In this document: positions 17,456-27,284 of the stretch, piece after piece
Numbering within the stretch: position 1 is the stretch's first letter
Layout of the letters: every line of letters begins with the position of its first letter
Assembly (NCBI GenBank): GCA_937888365.1
Contig: CALBFA010000007.1
Span: 1-38,040 of the forward strand
DNA length: 38,040 nucleotides
Direction: 5' to 3'
From: an uncultured Fidelibacterota bacterium
GTDB taxonomy: Bacteria > Fidelibacterota > UBA8477 > JABMPR01
Program-made: the position numbers and the translations under genes
Notes under the pieces: model-generated
What the model was told of the DNA's origin: nothing
Databases searched by the model: none
Seen by the model: the letters and a program-made list of their open reading frames with translations, nothing else

Positions 17456-19033
17456 ATGACTCGTCCCATCAAAACAATCCTTTATCTCATCATAATTTTA
17501 TTGTCTTTAAATAGCTGTTGTAAAGAATCACCTTATATCAATTATTTAAAATTATATATGGACACAGAGCCCAAATCACTCGATCCCGCCATGTCGTCAG
17601 ATTTGACAACGGGACAAAAGATATCCTTCATGTACGATAACCTTGTGACGTTTGGTCGTGGCGCGGATATTCATCCAGGGATAGCCAAACGTTGGAACAT
17701 TTCCGATGATGGCAAAACTTATACATTTATCCTCCACAAAAATTTCAATTTTTGGAATGGACGCTCGATAAGGTCTCAGGATGTGTCTTATTCATTTACG
17801 CGGATTATGGACAGAAACACATTGTCACCTATGACGTGGCTGTTTGCTCCTGTAAAAGGAGCACGAGAATATTTGGATGGGAATGCATCTACGATTACAG
17901 GTTTTTCGACTCCGAATGATACAACTTTTATTATTGAACTTACGAATGAACTTTCGCCATTTCTCGGTTTTTTAGCGATGCCAGCAGCGGGAATTGTCCC
18001 GAGGGAAGCTGTTGACGATGAGGCAATCGATTTTGGACGACATCCTCTTGGGTCAGGACCATGGATTTTTGAAGAATGGCGACCTGATAACTTCGTCAGC
18101 CTGAAAAAGAATGGACATTATTTTTATGGACCACCAAAAATGGACGGTATTTACATCCGGACTATACACGAGAGTCTGACGGCTTCTATAGAATTTGAAT
18201 CCGGGAATTTGGACATTTTTGATGTCCCAACAGCCGAATTCGATTATTGGATGCATTCCAAAGTATGGGCGCCTTATACGCAATCATTGGACGAATTGGC
18301 CACGTATTTTATTGGCTTAAATGTGGAGCGGAAACCCTTCGATAATCCGCGTATCAGGTTGGCTGCTGCCATGGCTATTGATCGAGAGAAAATCATTAAG
18401 CAAGTTATGCATGGATCGGTTAAAATTGCGAATGGAATATTGCCACCAGGTTTACCGGGATATGATTCGACAGCCACGCCGATTCCCTTCAATCCCGATT
18501 CGTCGCGTCAAATATTAATTGAAGAAGGGTATGGTGATGGCTGTGAATTTGATTTATGGGCGGACCAAAAATCCGGCGTTTCCCAATTATTAGAAGCCAT
18601 TCAAGCCTATTTAAACGAAGCTGGATTCAAGTGTCGCATTATCCGAAATGACTGGAATATGATGCGAGACGCCATGCGCCAAGGATCGACGGATGCCTAT
18701 TGGGGAAATTGGTGGGCCGATTATGCAGACCCCGAAAATTTTATGACACCGCTGTTTCACAGCTATCAAGCAGCCCGAAGAAATCGATATTCTAATCCTG
18801 AGGTTGATCGATTGATTGTGAAACTTCAAGGGGCGAATCAGGACTCGTTAAAAAGTAAAATTGCCCATCAATTGGATGCTCTTCTCATGAAAGAAGTGCC
18901 GTACATTTTTCTTTGGTACCCCACAACTTATACCGTTCAGCAAGCAAATATAATAGGCTATGAACGCTGTTTAATGCCGAATGCAAACCGCTATTTAAAC
19001 ACTGAGAGAACCCATGGAAAAAATAACAAATAG
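17456..19033 (+). CDS. oligopeptide/dipeptide-binding lipoprotein of an ABC transporter (SBP_bac_5)
   Basis: The start at 17456 gives MTRPIKTILY and a lipoprotein signal with Cys21 in LSLNSC. An upstream TTG at 17426 would put a polar decapeptide before the signal and is less likely. The 525-residue product follows family 5: LDPAMSSDLTTGQKISFMYDNL, the RWNISDDGKTYTFILHKNF segment, FGRHPLGSGPWIF, LAAAMAIDREKIIKQV and the closing PYIFLWYPTTYTV. Typical ligands are di- or oligopeptides or nickel. No permease or ATPase genes are adjacent, so it is an orphan binding protein. The small membrane protein overlaps its 3' end by 20 bases. Confidence 0.92.
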   Translation: MTRPIKTILYLIIILLSLNSCCKESPYINYLKLYMDTEPKSLDPAMSSDLTTGQKISFMYDNLVTFGRGADIHPGIAKRWNISDDGKTYTFILHKNFNFWNGRSIRSQDVSYSFTRIMDRNTLSPMTWLFAPVKGAREYLDGNASTITGFSTPNDTTFIIELTNELSPFLGFLAMPAAGIVPREAVDDEAIDFGRHPLGSGPWIFEEWRPDNFVSLKKNGHYFYGPPKMDGIYIRTIHESLTASIEFESGNLDIFDVPTAEFDYWMHSKVWAPYTQSLDELATYFIGLNVERKPFDNPRIRLAAAMAIDREKIIKQVMHGSVKIANGILPPGLPGYDSTATPIPFNPDSSRQILIEEGYGDGCEFDLWADQKSGVSQLLEAIQAYLNEAGFKCRIIRNDWNMMRDAMRQGSTDAYWGNWWADYADPENFMTPLFHSYQAARRNRYSNPEVDRLIVKLQGANQDSLKSKIAHQLDALLMKEVPYIFLWYPTTYTVQQANIIGYERCLMPNANRYLNTERTHGKNNK

Positions 19034-19346
19034 TGAAGACAAGTTATCGATTCTCAATAAAATTTTAACGAGGCGTGGAAGAGATGATATCACGATTCCA
19101 ATCTTACGGGAATCGATTCAATTGGAACGCACGTTTTTTATAAAATCAAATTTTATCACCGTAGGCATTGCCTCGCTGGCCCCCCTTACGATGTTATTTT
19201 TCGCAGAATCGATTGTTCAATATACTGTCATCATTATTACGGTTCTTGCCTACATCGGTGTATCCATTCGATTTAAAAAAGAAATTAAAATTTACGATTT
19301 TACTGACGAAGAATTAGAAGCTTTTATAAAAGAAAATACTAAATAA
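19014..19346 (+). CDS. small two-helix membrane protein, unknown
   Basis: The 110-residue protein overlaps the preceding gene by 20 bases and so is probably translationally coupled to it. It has a charged N-terminus, then two hydrophobic segments (about 47-65 and 66-86), followed by a basic turn and an acidic EELEAFIKENTK tail. No family recognised. An assembly or anchoring role for the adjacent binding lipoprotein is possible but unsupported. Confidence 0.6.
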   Translation: MEKITNSEDKLSILNKILTRRGRDDITIPILRESIQLERTFFIKSNFITVGIASLAPLTMLFFAESIVQYTVIIITVLAYIGVSIRFKKEIKIYDFTDEELEAFIKENTK

Positions 19347-19357
19347 AAAATATCAGG

Positions 19358-19402
19358 ACGAGGGGAAAAAGCAATTCAATTAGAATAGCTTTTTAGCCCC
19401 GT
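19358..19402. terminator. imperfect bidirectional terminator hairpin
   Basis: Arms 19358-19372 and 19388-19402 pair at 12 of 15 positions (AAAAAGC/GCTTTTT next to the loop, GGGG and CCCC further out). It lies between the convergent small membrane protein and LPP20-type genes. The mismatches make termination strength uncertain. Confidence 0.5.
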
Positions 19403-19413
19403 TTAGTTTACCT

Positions 19414-20787
19414 CTATTTCAATGATTCCATGACTTGCGCAAGCAGGGCTGATTTGGCTTTATCGGTTGCGGCTATAAGCGATTTTTGCCGCGCTTTTTC
19501 AAAATCCAGATCGATGCCTTTAATATGAGTGAGAGACATTGCGCCGACTGTTTTATCAGACGTCGTATTCGCTTGATTTATATTAACCGAAACATCAGCA
19601 AACGCTGTGTACAAGTTTTTATAGTTGGAACCATCCGTAATATTGAATTCTATTTTCATCACCCAGTCTGATTTATTAATATCATCACTAAAGCGAAATC
19701 CTTTTTCAGCAAGAGCCTCTTGAAGACGAGCTGAAGCAATCGTTTCTAAAGCTTTTGTCGAGTTTGATTTCACACGGACATTGATGACAGGTAATACGGT
19801 TGCGACTTGAAAACTCGTCGTTGCTTTGGCAAATGAACCAAAAACTTTATTCATAAAAATGTCATCCGCCAATTCGGGAATCATTGCATTTAAATCAGCT
19901 TGAACTTGAATCGTATAATCGCTTAAAGAAACTGGAATTTGATTTTTCGCTAAAGTTCCTATACCATCAGAATTTGTCATTATGGGCGGGAAAATAGTTT
20001 CTGGTTGGTCAATATTCGTAAATATAAGGGGCACATTTGTTAAGGGTTTTTTATTGAGTGATGCATTTATCGTGATGTTTTGTAGCGAATCAGATCCTAG
20101 TTTTAGGACAAATCTCTCTTGAGTGGGCGTTAAAGAAATATCAACTAAAGCTTGTTGAGAGAGGCGAATGATTTCATTTGCAACTGAAATATTTTGTCCA
20201 TTAAAACGAGATGTTAGATTTTCGCCGAGATAGGGAATAATTGGAAGAAATGCCTGATAAAGGGAGTGAAGGGAAACGGCAATATTCCCTTTAGATAATT
20301 CATTTTGAGAGATATTAATAAACCCGGTACTCTTCACAATTGCCTCAGACCGTTTCCGTGCTTGTATTTCGGCATAGAGCGCCTTTGAAAGTTGATAATA
20401 GACATACTGTGTTTGACCGTCACTCCAGCTATCAACAAGTGTATAGCCTTCTAAATCAGCCTGAGTTGAGCTTTTAAGTTTTGATTGATAAGACTCCGCT
20501 ATTCCTTCATTATTTTCAATAAGAGACGAAACGACATCGGATTTAATATTAACCATAATTTGAGTTGATATTTGGGAGAGAGCATTTTGCTGAGCCGTCT
20601 CTAAATAGCCATCATTCGCCCTAGAAGCACTGCCAATACCAATATAAAATCCAGGTGTTACAGGTTGTTGCAGAACCCAACTCGGGAGCTGGGGAGTTGA
20701 ATTTGAAGGTGAGTTTGATGCACAAGACATCAAAAATAATAAAGAAATAAAAATTAAAATAGCATGCATTGATTTTAAAATATTCAT
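19414..20787 (-). CDS. LPP20-family lipoprotein
   Basis: The start at 20787 (MNILKSMH) is chosen because GAGGA precedes it by about 6 bases; a start 39 bases further upstream adds a polar leader. The 457-residue product has a lipobox ending LMSC and the LPP20-family N-terminal module LPSWVLQQPVTPGFYIGIG with the downstream YQLSKALYAEIQARK. The C-terminal half has beta-rich repeats and a VMKIEFNIT segment, resembling regulator-like or penicillin-binding-protein-activator-like domains. It is probably an outer-membrane-anchored envelope protein. It is divergent from the tyrosine autokinase gene by 225 bases. Family moderately certain, function unknown. Confidence 0.72.
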   Translation of the reverse strand: MNILKSMHAILIFISLLFLMSCASNSPSNSTPQLPSWVLQQPVTPGFYIGIGSASRANDGYLETAQQNALSQISTQIMVNIKSDVVSSLIENNEGIAESYQSKLKSSTQADLEGYTLVDSWSDGQTQYVYYQLSKALYAEIQARKRSEAIVKSTGFINISQNELSKGNIAVSLHSLYQAFLPIIPYLGENLTSRFNGQNISVANEIIRLSQQALVDISLTPTQERFVLKLGSDSLQNITINASLNKKPLTNVPLIFTNIDQPETIFPPIMTNSDGIGTLAKNQIPVSLSDYTIQVQADLNAMIPELADDIFMNKVFGSFAKATTSFQVATVLPVINVRVKSNSTKALETIASARLQEALAEKGFRFSDDINKSDWVMKIEFNITDGSNYKNLYTAFADVSVNINQANTTSDKTVGAMSLTHIKGIDLDFEKARQKSLIAATDKAKSALLAQVMESLK

Positions 20788-21012
20788 AAATGTCCTCGCC
20801 TGTAAAAAAAATATTTCTGTTACCATAGCGTCTAATATGTGACACGAAAAGTACTAGACTAGTTCTTTTTAGCGATTTAATACACTATATCACATAGTTC
20901 TTAATAAGAATAGACTAAGGAGTTTTGTTGATTATTTTGTCAGGCTCTTATAGCATTTATTTGATAATTATGAGATAAAATAAATTAAAGAATTATAGAA
21001 AGAAACTGCTGA

Positions 21013-23391
21013 ATGAACGATTTAAATCAAGAGAATCAATTTCAAGAAGAAGAAATAAACTTACAAGATATTTGGCGAGTGATCCGCAATAGTAGATGGC
21101 TCATATTATGGACGGCGGGGATTATATTTTTTATTACGATTATTATTACGATTATTACGCCTCCTGTTTACAAAGCGACAACAACCGTCATGCTAAAAGA
21201 AAGTGCAGCGAGTGCAGGTAGTTTTGTTTTTGATTTAGTCGGAACACAAAAAATGCAAGAGCTGAAGAATGAGACTGAAGTTTTAACAAGCTATTCATTA
21301 AATAATGCCGTGTTAAGAGAGCTTATCCATTCTGGAGAAGCAGATTCCATGATGCTCTTTAATAACAAATATATCCGGAAACGTTACAGAGTGAGAGATG
21401 CATTAATGCCAGAATGGCTTCAAGGTGAACCTGAACCTCCAATAGCACCTAAGGATTTATCCTTTGTTCAACTGATTAGAATTACGGAAAATTTAAAATT
21501 GAATACGGATGTATCAACGGTCCGTGATGCTGACATCTTAAAAATAGCCGTATCATCCAATGATTCGGTTGAAGCCATCACATTGTCAAACGCTATCGCT
21601 GATAAATATCGTTTATGGGATATGGCTGGCGGTCGTGGCGAGATTCAATTCATATTAACATTTCTTGATTCTCAAATTCAAAAATACGAAAAAAAGTTGA
21701 TTGTATTAGAAGAAAAATTGAAGACTTTCCAAATTAAAAATCAAATATACGCTCTAGAGGGTCAAGCCCAGCTACTCTTAGAGGAATTGACGAAATACGA
21801 AGGTGTTTACTATACAAATCAAGCGGAACTTGAGGTCACGAATAAACGACTTGAATATTTAAAAAGCCAACTAAGTGATAGCGAAAAAGCGCTTATGGAT
21901 GAATTGTCCAACACCAATAATCCTAAAATTATGCTGCTCCGGCAAAAAATTGCGGAAGTTGAAACTCAAAGAGTTGAAAATATTTATGTTGGGGGAATAC
22001 CCGAAAACTCGCCTCAGATTAAAGGACTTGATAAACAAATTAAGGACTTAAAAGCTCAGCTGGTTTCAATAACAAGCACATTGGTCATTTCGGGTTCAAG
22101 TGAAAATAACCCATTTCAAGCCTCACAAGAGCTTTATAATAAAATTATAGAGCAAGAAGTGAATTATTACGCCCTCGAAACGGGTACAAAACAATATAAA
22201 TTGCTTGTCGAAAAATTTGACCAACGTTTAGAAACCTTGCCCAATAATGTTCTGGATTATGCACGCTTAGAAAGAGAACGGAAACTCAACGAAAATCTCT
22301 ATTTAACCATGAAGCAAAAATATGAAGAATCGAGAATTACGGAAGCAGGTCAAGTCGGAAAAGTTCGTATTCTTGATGCTGCCATTGTCGCACCTAAAGA
22401 GAAACCGAATGTTAAATTAAATCTGCTGTTAGGTATCGTACTTGGGTTTGGTGCTGGTATCGGCCTCGCTTTTGTCCGAGAGTTTTTTGATGACTCTGTA
22501 AAATCAGTTGAGGAATTAGAGAAGAAACACTTAACTATTTTAGGCATTATTCCAATCCTTGGTGCTGCGGGGACAGATAGACGAGGGAATAAAAAAGAAG
22601 CTATCAAAAAAACCAAAGGTGGGCAAAATTTTAAAGAGCGTCTTATTACACATCTAGATCCACGATCACCAATTTCTGAAGCCTATCGCTCATTAAGAAC
22701 AAATGTTACGTATTCCTCCGTCGATAAGAAAATCAAAAGTCTTGCGATTTCGTCAGCTCAACCAGGCGAAGGGAAATCCACAACAATCGCAAACCTAGCC
22801 ATAGCTTTTGCGCAACTCAAGAAAAAGACATTATTGCTTGACGGCGATTTACGACGTCCTATACAGCACAATGTTTTCGAAGTAGAGCGCGTCCCAGGAT
22901 TAAGCGAATATTTAACGGGAGACGATGCAAGTTTTGATTCCTTTGTACAAAAAACGGACATTGATAATCTTTGGATTTGTACGGCGGGGAATATCCCACC
23001 GAACCCTTCTGAGCTTTTAGGCTCCCAAAAAATGTCTGCATTAGTTGATAAATTAGAACATGAATGGGATATGATTCTCATTGACTTACCACCAATTATT
23101 GCCGTAACAGATGCCGCCATGATTTCGAATGAAATTGATGCATTGATCCTACTTGTACGTTCAGGGCATACATCCAAAGGAGCCATTGACCGTGCCCTAG
23201 ATGCTTTGAAAAATGTCAATGCGCCTTTAACCGGTACGATTTTGAATGGAGCAGAACCTGAAAAAATGGGTGGTAAATACGGTTATTATTATAGCTACTA
23301 TTACTACTATTATTATGGTGATGACCATGGCAAAAAGAGAAGGAAGAAAAAAGGCGATAAGAAAAAGTTAAGAGATTATTTCCGCTATTAA
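21013..23391 (+). CDS. polysaccharide-biosynthesis tyrosine autokinase (Wzc-like BY-kinase)
   Basis: The 792-residue inner-membrane protein controls exopolysaccharide or capsule chain length. It has an N-terminal Wzz domain with a helix at about 30-50, a long periplasmic coiled-coil region (about 200-440), a second helix (about 468-488) and a cytoplasmic kinase domain. Walker A is PGEGKST at 584-590 (Lys588), Walker A' is DGDLRRP with Asp610 and Asp612, and Walker B ends at Asp691 (MILIDLPP). A C-terminal tyrosine cluster (756-768, 11 Tyr of 13, plus Tyr789 and Tyr792) is the autophosphorylation tail, followed by a basic stretch. The fused domains are the proteobacterial/FCB type. RfbC follows 6 bases after the stop codon. 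No phosphatase partner is in the window. Confidence 0.93.
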   Translation: MNDLNQENQFQEEEINLQDIWRVIRNSRWLILWTAGIIFFITIIITIITPPVYKATTTVMLKESAASAGSFVFDLVGTQKMQELKNETEVLTSYSLNNAVLRELIHSGEADSMMLFNNKYIRKRYRVRDALMPEWLQGEPEPPIAPKDLSFVQLIRITENLKLNTDVSTVRDADILKIAVSSNDSVEAITLSNAIADKYRLWDMAGGRGEIQFILTFLDSQIQKYEKKLIVLEEKLKTFQIKNQIYALEGQAQLLLEELTKYEGVYYTNQAELEVTNKRLEYLKSQLSDSEKALMDELSNTNNPKIMLLRQKIAEVETQRVENIYVGGIPENSPQIKGLDKQIKDLKAQLVSITSTLVISGSSENNPFQASQELYNKIIEQEVNYYALETGTKQYKLLVEKFDQRLETLPNNVLDYARLERERKLNENLYLTMKQKYEESRITEAGQVGKVRILDAAIVAPKEKPNVKLNLLLGIVLGFGAGIGLAFVREFFDDSVKSVEELEKKHLTILGIIPILGAAGTDRRGNKKEAIKKTKGGQNFKERLITHLDPRSPISEAYRSLRTNVTYSSVDKKIKSLAISSAQPGEGKSTTIANLAIAFAQLKKKTLLLDGDLRRPIQHNVFEVERVPGLSEYLTGDDASFDSFVQKTDIDNLWICTAGNIPPNPSELLGSQKMSALVDKLEHEWDMILIDLPPIIAVTDAAMISNEIDALILLVRSGHTSKGAIDRALDALKNVNAPLTGTILNGAEPEKMGGKYGYYYSYYYYYYYGDDHGKKRRKKKGDKKKLRDYFRY

Positions 23392-23397
23392 TCACGT

Positions 23398-23946
23398 ATG
23401 AAATTCATTCCGCAAATAATTCAAGACCTTATTCTCGTTCAGCCTGATGTCTTTCCCGATAGTCGCGGTTATTTTTTCGAATCGTACCAACAAGAAAAAT
23501 GGTCTGAAGCAATGGGCAATATTCGATTTGTTCAAGATAATGAATCAAAATCGAGTTATGGCGTCTTGAGAGGGTTGCATTTTCAGCAAGGTGAGATGGC
23601 GCAATCCAAGTTGATTCGAGTTATAAAAGGCAGAATATGGGATGTCGTTGTCGATTTGCGCATAGATTCGCCAAGTTATAAAAGTTTTGTTGGAGTAGCA
23701 TTAAGCGATAATAATAAGCATCAATTATTTATCCCAAAAGGTTTTGCTCACGGATTTTTAACGCTAAGTGAGGAAGCTATCATTAGTTATAAAGTCGATG
23801 CATATTATTCAAAAGAACATGATGGTGGAATTCTGTATAATGACAACGACCTCGGTATTTCTTGGCCAATGGATGCAAAAGACATCATCGTGTCAGAAAA
23901 AGATGCCGCGCTTCCATTGCTTAAAAATGTATCACTTCGCTGGTAA
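23398..23946 (+). CDS. rfbC: dTDP-4-dehydrorhamnose 3,5-epimerase
   Basis: The 182-residue cupin-fold epimerase converts dTDP-4-keto-6-deoxyglucose to dTDP-4-keto-L-rhamnose in rhamnose synthesis. It shows GVLRGLHFQ with the catalytic His, VIKGRIWDVVVDLR, LFIPKGFAHGFLTLSEEA, YKVDAYY and the C-terminal DLGISWPM, all RmlC/RfbC signatures, at full family length. It starts 6 bases after the tyrosine autokinase stop, consistent with surface-polysaccharide assembly. The other rml genes (A, B, D) are not in the window. Confidence 0.95.
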   Translation: MKFIPQIIQDLILVQPDVFPDSRGYFFESYQQEKWSEAMGNIRFVQDNESKSSYGVLRGLHFQQGEMAQSKLIRVIKGRIWDVVVDLRIDSPSYKSFVGVALSDNNKHQLFIPKGFAHGFLTLSEEAIISYKVDAYYSKEHDGGILYNDNDLGISWPMDAKDIIVSEKDAALPLLKNVSLRW

Positions 23947-24024
23947 GAACTCACATGTGGAAAAATATTCGGCGAGAAATACAAAAAGGTTTCATGACAC
24001 TCCCCTCATTATTGTGTCATAAAA

Positions 24025-24840
24025 ATGCAGAATATTAGAAACATGAATTGGGTTTCCTTATTAATAAAATATTTTCCAGTTTTCATAATGTTTTCCTTTT
24101 TGCTCCTGTGCTGTGGTAAAAATGTGGAGGATGCTTTTCCACCAGATTTCCCCGTATGGGTCGAAAAATCTGAAGCCACAACTTGGCCTGAAAAAGGCAT
24201 CGATGCAACGGAGACGGGGGACATCCTTTTACAATGGATTCTCTCAGATGAAGACGATATTGCAAAGTATTTAATTTTCAGAGGCGTCCTTAATGATAGC
24301 AGCCTGGAAATAGATTTCGAGAAAATTGACATCATTGATCTTAACAATCCATTTGAGTCTCCAGATCAGTATTTAGATGAATCCGCCGTCGTAAATCAAC
24401 GGTATTATTATTATCTATTGGCGGAAGATTCAGGCGAGAATCTTTCTGATCCATCGGATACCCTTGATTATATGCTATTGCCAAGTGTGTATCCCAGTGT
24501 AATGATACCGTCATCATTAAATGATATTGTCAGTGCTACTCCTGACTTAACTTGGAGTTATAACTATGGTACCGCCATGGAAGATTATGTCATCACACTA
24601 TTGGATTACGATTCCAAGGAGTTCATTGTCCGAGATTGGTTTCAACCCGGTAATTATGTAGGAAGCGGTGAAGATTGGACATTTACGCCTTATTGGCGTG
24701 TTGTGAATGGTGATTCAACATGGATGGAATTGCTATCTATGCATCGATACCAATGGCGAATTGATCAACATGCTGATTATGAAGGCAATATTGAAAAGAC
24801 TGGATCCGAATCAGCATGGGCTTATTTTACAGTCGAATAA
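24025..24840 (+). CDS. lipoprotein with fibronectin-type-III-like segments
   Basis: The 271-residue protein has an N-terminal hydrophobic helix ending LLLCCGKN, a lipobox. The mature part contains ILLQWILSDEDDIAKYLIFRG followed by RYYYYLLAEDSGENLSDPSDTL, a pattern of fibronectin type III-like domains, then TPDLTWSYNYGTAMEDYVITL and a second beta-sandwich-like stretch ending with an SAWAYFTVE strand. It is probably surface-exposed. An alternative start 18 bases downstream (MNWVSL) is possible; neither has a clear ribosome-binding site. It lies between polysaccharide and PFL genes and its role is unknown. Confidence 0.6.
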   Translation: MQNIRNMNWVSLLIKYFPVFIMFSFLLLCCGKNVEDAFPPDFPVWVEKSEATTWPEKGIDATETGDILLQWILSDEDDIAKYLIFRGVLNDSSLEIDFEKIDIIDLNNPFESPDQYLDESAVVNQRYYYYLLAEDSGENLSDPSDTLDYMLLPSVYPSVMIPSSLNDIVSATPDLTWSYNYGTAMEDYVITLLDYDSKEFIVRDWFQPGNYVGSGEDWTFTPYWRVVNGDSTWMELLSMHRYQWRIDQHADYEGNIEKTGSESAWAYFTVE

Positions 24841-24871
24841 TGCATTATTCTAGAGAGGACGAATGTAGCGT

Positions 24872-26233
24872 ATGACGAATCAATTGAATGAAGTTCTTGA
24901 TTTACTTCGAATGACGGAAGTTGAGCATTTAGATATTCGCACAACGACGCTGGGCATCAGTTTAAGAGATTGTGTCTCTGAATCTATCAATGGAACGACG
25001 GAAAAAATATATAATAAAATTACGCGAATAGCTGGGAAATTGATTGAAACTGCGAATCAAGTTGAACGCGAAGTTGGTATTAAAATCGTCAATAAACGAA
25101 TTTCAATTACGCCTGCAGCGATTATTGGTGACCGATTTGGACCTGAGGAGTTTGTTAAAATCGCTCAAGCATTAGATCGTGCTGCCGAAGCAGTTGGTGT
25201 TGATTATATCGCTGGCTTTGGTGCTCTTGTACAAAAAGGGATGACAATTGGCGATCGAGCTCTCATTGAATCCATACCTGAAGCCATCGGAATAACAACG
25301 CGCGTTACGAGTAGTATTAATGTCGCGACGACGAAAGCAGGAATCAACATGGACGCTGTCGCCAAAATGGGACGTGTTATCAAAGATTTGGCGGAACGTA
25401 CAAAAGAAAATGGCGCAATTGGATGCGCAAAACTAGTCGTTTTTGCGAATGTACCGGAGGATAATCCTTTTGTGGCCGGCGCTTTTCATGGCATATCAGA
25501 ACCCGAAGTCGCGCTTAATGTTGGTATTAGTGGTCCCGGAGTTGTATTGGATGCGATTAAAGCGCATCGCGGTGCATCATTTCAAGAATTGGCCGAAGCT
25601 ATCAAAAGAACTGTGTTTCGAATAACCCGAGCTGGAGACCTAATCGGTAGAACCGTTGCGAGTCGAATGGGTGTAGAATTCGGAATTATAGACTTGAGCC
25701 TTGCACCAACGCCTGCCGAAGGAGACAGTATCGCGGACATACTAATCGCATTTGGTCTCGAAGATGTTGGCGCGCCAGGTACAACAGCTGCCTTGGCCAT
25801 GCTCAATGATGCCGTTAAAAAAGGCGGCATTATGGCGGCTCCATCTGTAGGCGGAATGAGTGGAGCATTTATTCCTGTGAGCGAAGATCAAGGTATGATT
25901 CGAGCCGCCCAAAAGGGACATATTTCATTGGCAAAGTTAGAGGCCATGACGGCGGTATGTTCCGTCGGTTTGGATATGATAGCCATTCCAGGCAAAACAA
26001 GCGCCGAAACAATTTCAGCAATTATCGCCGATGAATGTGCTATCGGCGTTGTCAATTCGAAGACGACCGCGACGCGTATTATCCCTGTCCCGGGAAAAGA
26101 TGTCGGTGATATGGTACATTATGGTGGGTTATTGGGATCTGCGCCCATTATGCCCGTGAGCGAATTGAGTTCAGTTGACTTTATTCGACGTGGAGGTAGA
26201 ATACCGCCACCCATTCAAAGTTTTAGAAATTAA
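24872..26233 (+). CDS. PFL family protein (UPF0210/DUF711)
   Basis: The 453-residue protein matches the UPF0210 course of about 450 residues: [19 protein letters not shown] at the start, a glycine-rich [57 protein letters not shown] and a C-terminal [13 protein letters not shown]. The family is distantly related to pyruvate-formate-lyase-like folds but lacks a demonstrated biochemical role, and a conserved Cys-rich segment (AECAIG-like, here [10 protein letters not shown]) is present. GAGAGGA lies upstream of the ATG. Its 3' end overlaps the convergent hydrolase gene by 11 bases. Confidence 0.9.
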   Translation: MTNQLNEVLDLLRMTEVEHLDIRTTTLGISLRDCVSESINGTTEKIYNKITRIAGKLIETANQVEREVGIKIVNKRISITPAAIIGDRFGPEEFVKIAQALDRAAEAVGVDYIAGFGALVQKGMTIGDRALIESIPEAIGITTRVTSSINVATTKAGINMDAVAKMGRVIKDLAERTKENGAIGCAKLVVFANVPEDNPFVAGAFHGISEPEVALNVGISGPGVVLDAIKAHRGASFQELAEAIKRTVFRITRAGDLIGRTVASRMGVEFGIIDLSLAPTPAEGDSIADILIAFGLEDVGAPGTTAALAMLNDAVKKGGIMAAPSVGGMSGAFIPVSEDQGMIRAAQKGHISLAKLEAMTAVCSVGLDMIAIPGKTSAETISAIIADECAIGVVNSKTTATRIIPVPGKDVGDMVHYGGLLGSAPIMPVSELSSVDFIRRGGRIPPPIQSFRN

Positions 26234-27200
26234 TTTTAATATTTTCTTTAATAAATTCGAGAGTCCGTGTTTCAGACCAATATGTTTTACTACTATCTGC
26301 GTTCGTAAATCCAACATGACCGCCTGATTTAGGCATCTCTAAAAATATATTATAGGATGCCTTTGCGCATTCAATTGGATAACATCGACGCAATAAAAAT
26401 GGATCATTTTTAGCATTAACGATTAGCGTTGGGATGCCGATATTGTTTAAAACGACATCGCTTGAGCACGCGTCCCAGTAATGTTTTGCGCTACTAAATC
26501 CATGAATTGGCGCTGTGTATCGACCATCAAAGTCAGCAAAGTTTTTTAACTTATCATAACCATTGTCATTAATTAGAGTTGGGAATTGTTCCATCTTCAT
26601 TCGCACTTTTTGATGTAATTCGCGTAAAAATCGTTCCATATAAATCTTGGATGACCATTTATCCAACGCAATGGAACTGTCACTTAAATTACAGGGTACG
26701 GAAAAAACGATAGCGCCTTTTACAGTTTTGGAGAGTTGTTGACCTTTTTGTCCCAAGTACAATAAGGTCATATTTCCACCCATGCTAAAACCAACGAGAA
26801 TAATATTTTTATAATTATAGTTTTGCGCCATGTAGTTTACGATACTTTCAACGTCGTCTGTTGCACAATTATGATAAAGGCGAAATTGTTTATTTGGCAC
26901 GCCCGAACATCCACGAAAATTCCAGGCTAAAGCGTCAATATTGGCATTATTTAAGGCATGAACCATTCCTCTTATATATTTACGTTGAGAATGTCCTTCG
27001 AGCCCATGGGAAAGAATAGCGAGGGTATCACTGCCATTCCCAGAAAAATCGCCGTGAAGAAAATCGTTATCTTCAGTAGGAATTGTAATCCGCGTGTATT
27101 TTACAGATGAAACCGTTCTGAACAAGGACGGATAAATGGTTTGTAAATGACCGTTGAATAAGAAGAAAGGTGATTTGTAAGTTGATGTTACTAAGGGCAT
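26223..27200 (-). CDS. YheT-type alpha/beta hydrolase (COG0429)
   Basis: The 325-residue alpha/beta hydrolase has a catalytic triad readable as Ser139 (LVGFSMGGN), Asp266 (VNAKNDPF) and His295 (SGGHVGF). The N-terminal [17 protein letters not shown] is the signature of the YheT/embryogenesis-associated (COG0429) branch, which handles acyl esters or lipids. The central cap (about 175-250) is helical. It is downstream of argS on the same strand with 85 bases between, and its 3' end overlaps the convergent PFL gene. Substrate unknown. Confidence 0.88.
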   Translation of the reverse strand: MPLVTSTYKSPFFLFNGHLQTIYPSLFRTVSSVKYTRITIPTEDNDFLHGDFSGNGSDTLAILSHGLEGHSQRKYIRGMVHALNNANIDALAWNFRGCSGVPNKQFRLYHNCATDDVESIVNYMAQNYNYKNIILVGFSMGGNMTLLYLGQKGQQLSKTVKGAIVFSVPCNLSDSSIALDKWSSKIYMERFLRELHQKVRMKMEQFPTLINDNGYDKLKNFADFDGRYTAPIHGFSSAKHYWDACSSDVVLNNIGIPTLIVNAKNDPFLLRRCYPIECAKASYNIFLEMPKSGGHVGFTNADSSKTYWSETRTLEFIKENIKINF

Positions 27201-27284
27201 TATATCGCTAGATGCATTTTAACCAAATATTTTTTAGGGTGATTACTTAATAAAGTTGACGAGATTTTTACGATTCATCTACTT

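Noticed and set aside
20827-21012. TTGTCA at 20937-20942 as a -35 element for the tyrosine autokinase gene
   Set aside because: No acceptable -10 hexamer lies 16-18 bases downstream, so no promoter was called.
22758-23219. 153-codon open frame antisense to the BY-kinase domain
   Set aside because: It lies opposite the conserved Walker motifs and has no recognisable protein features.
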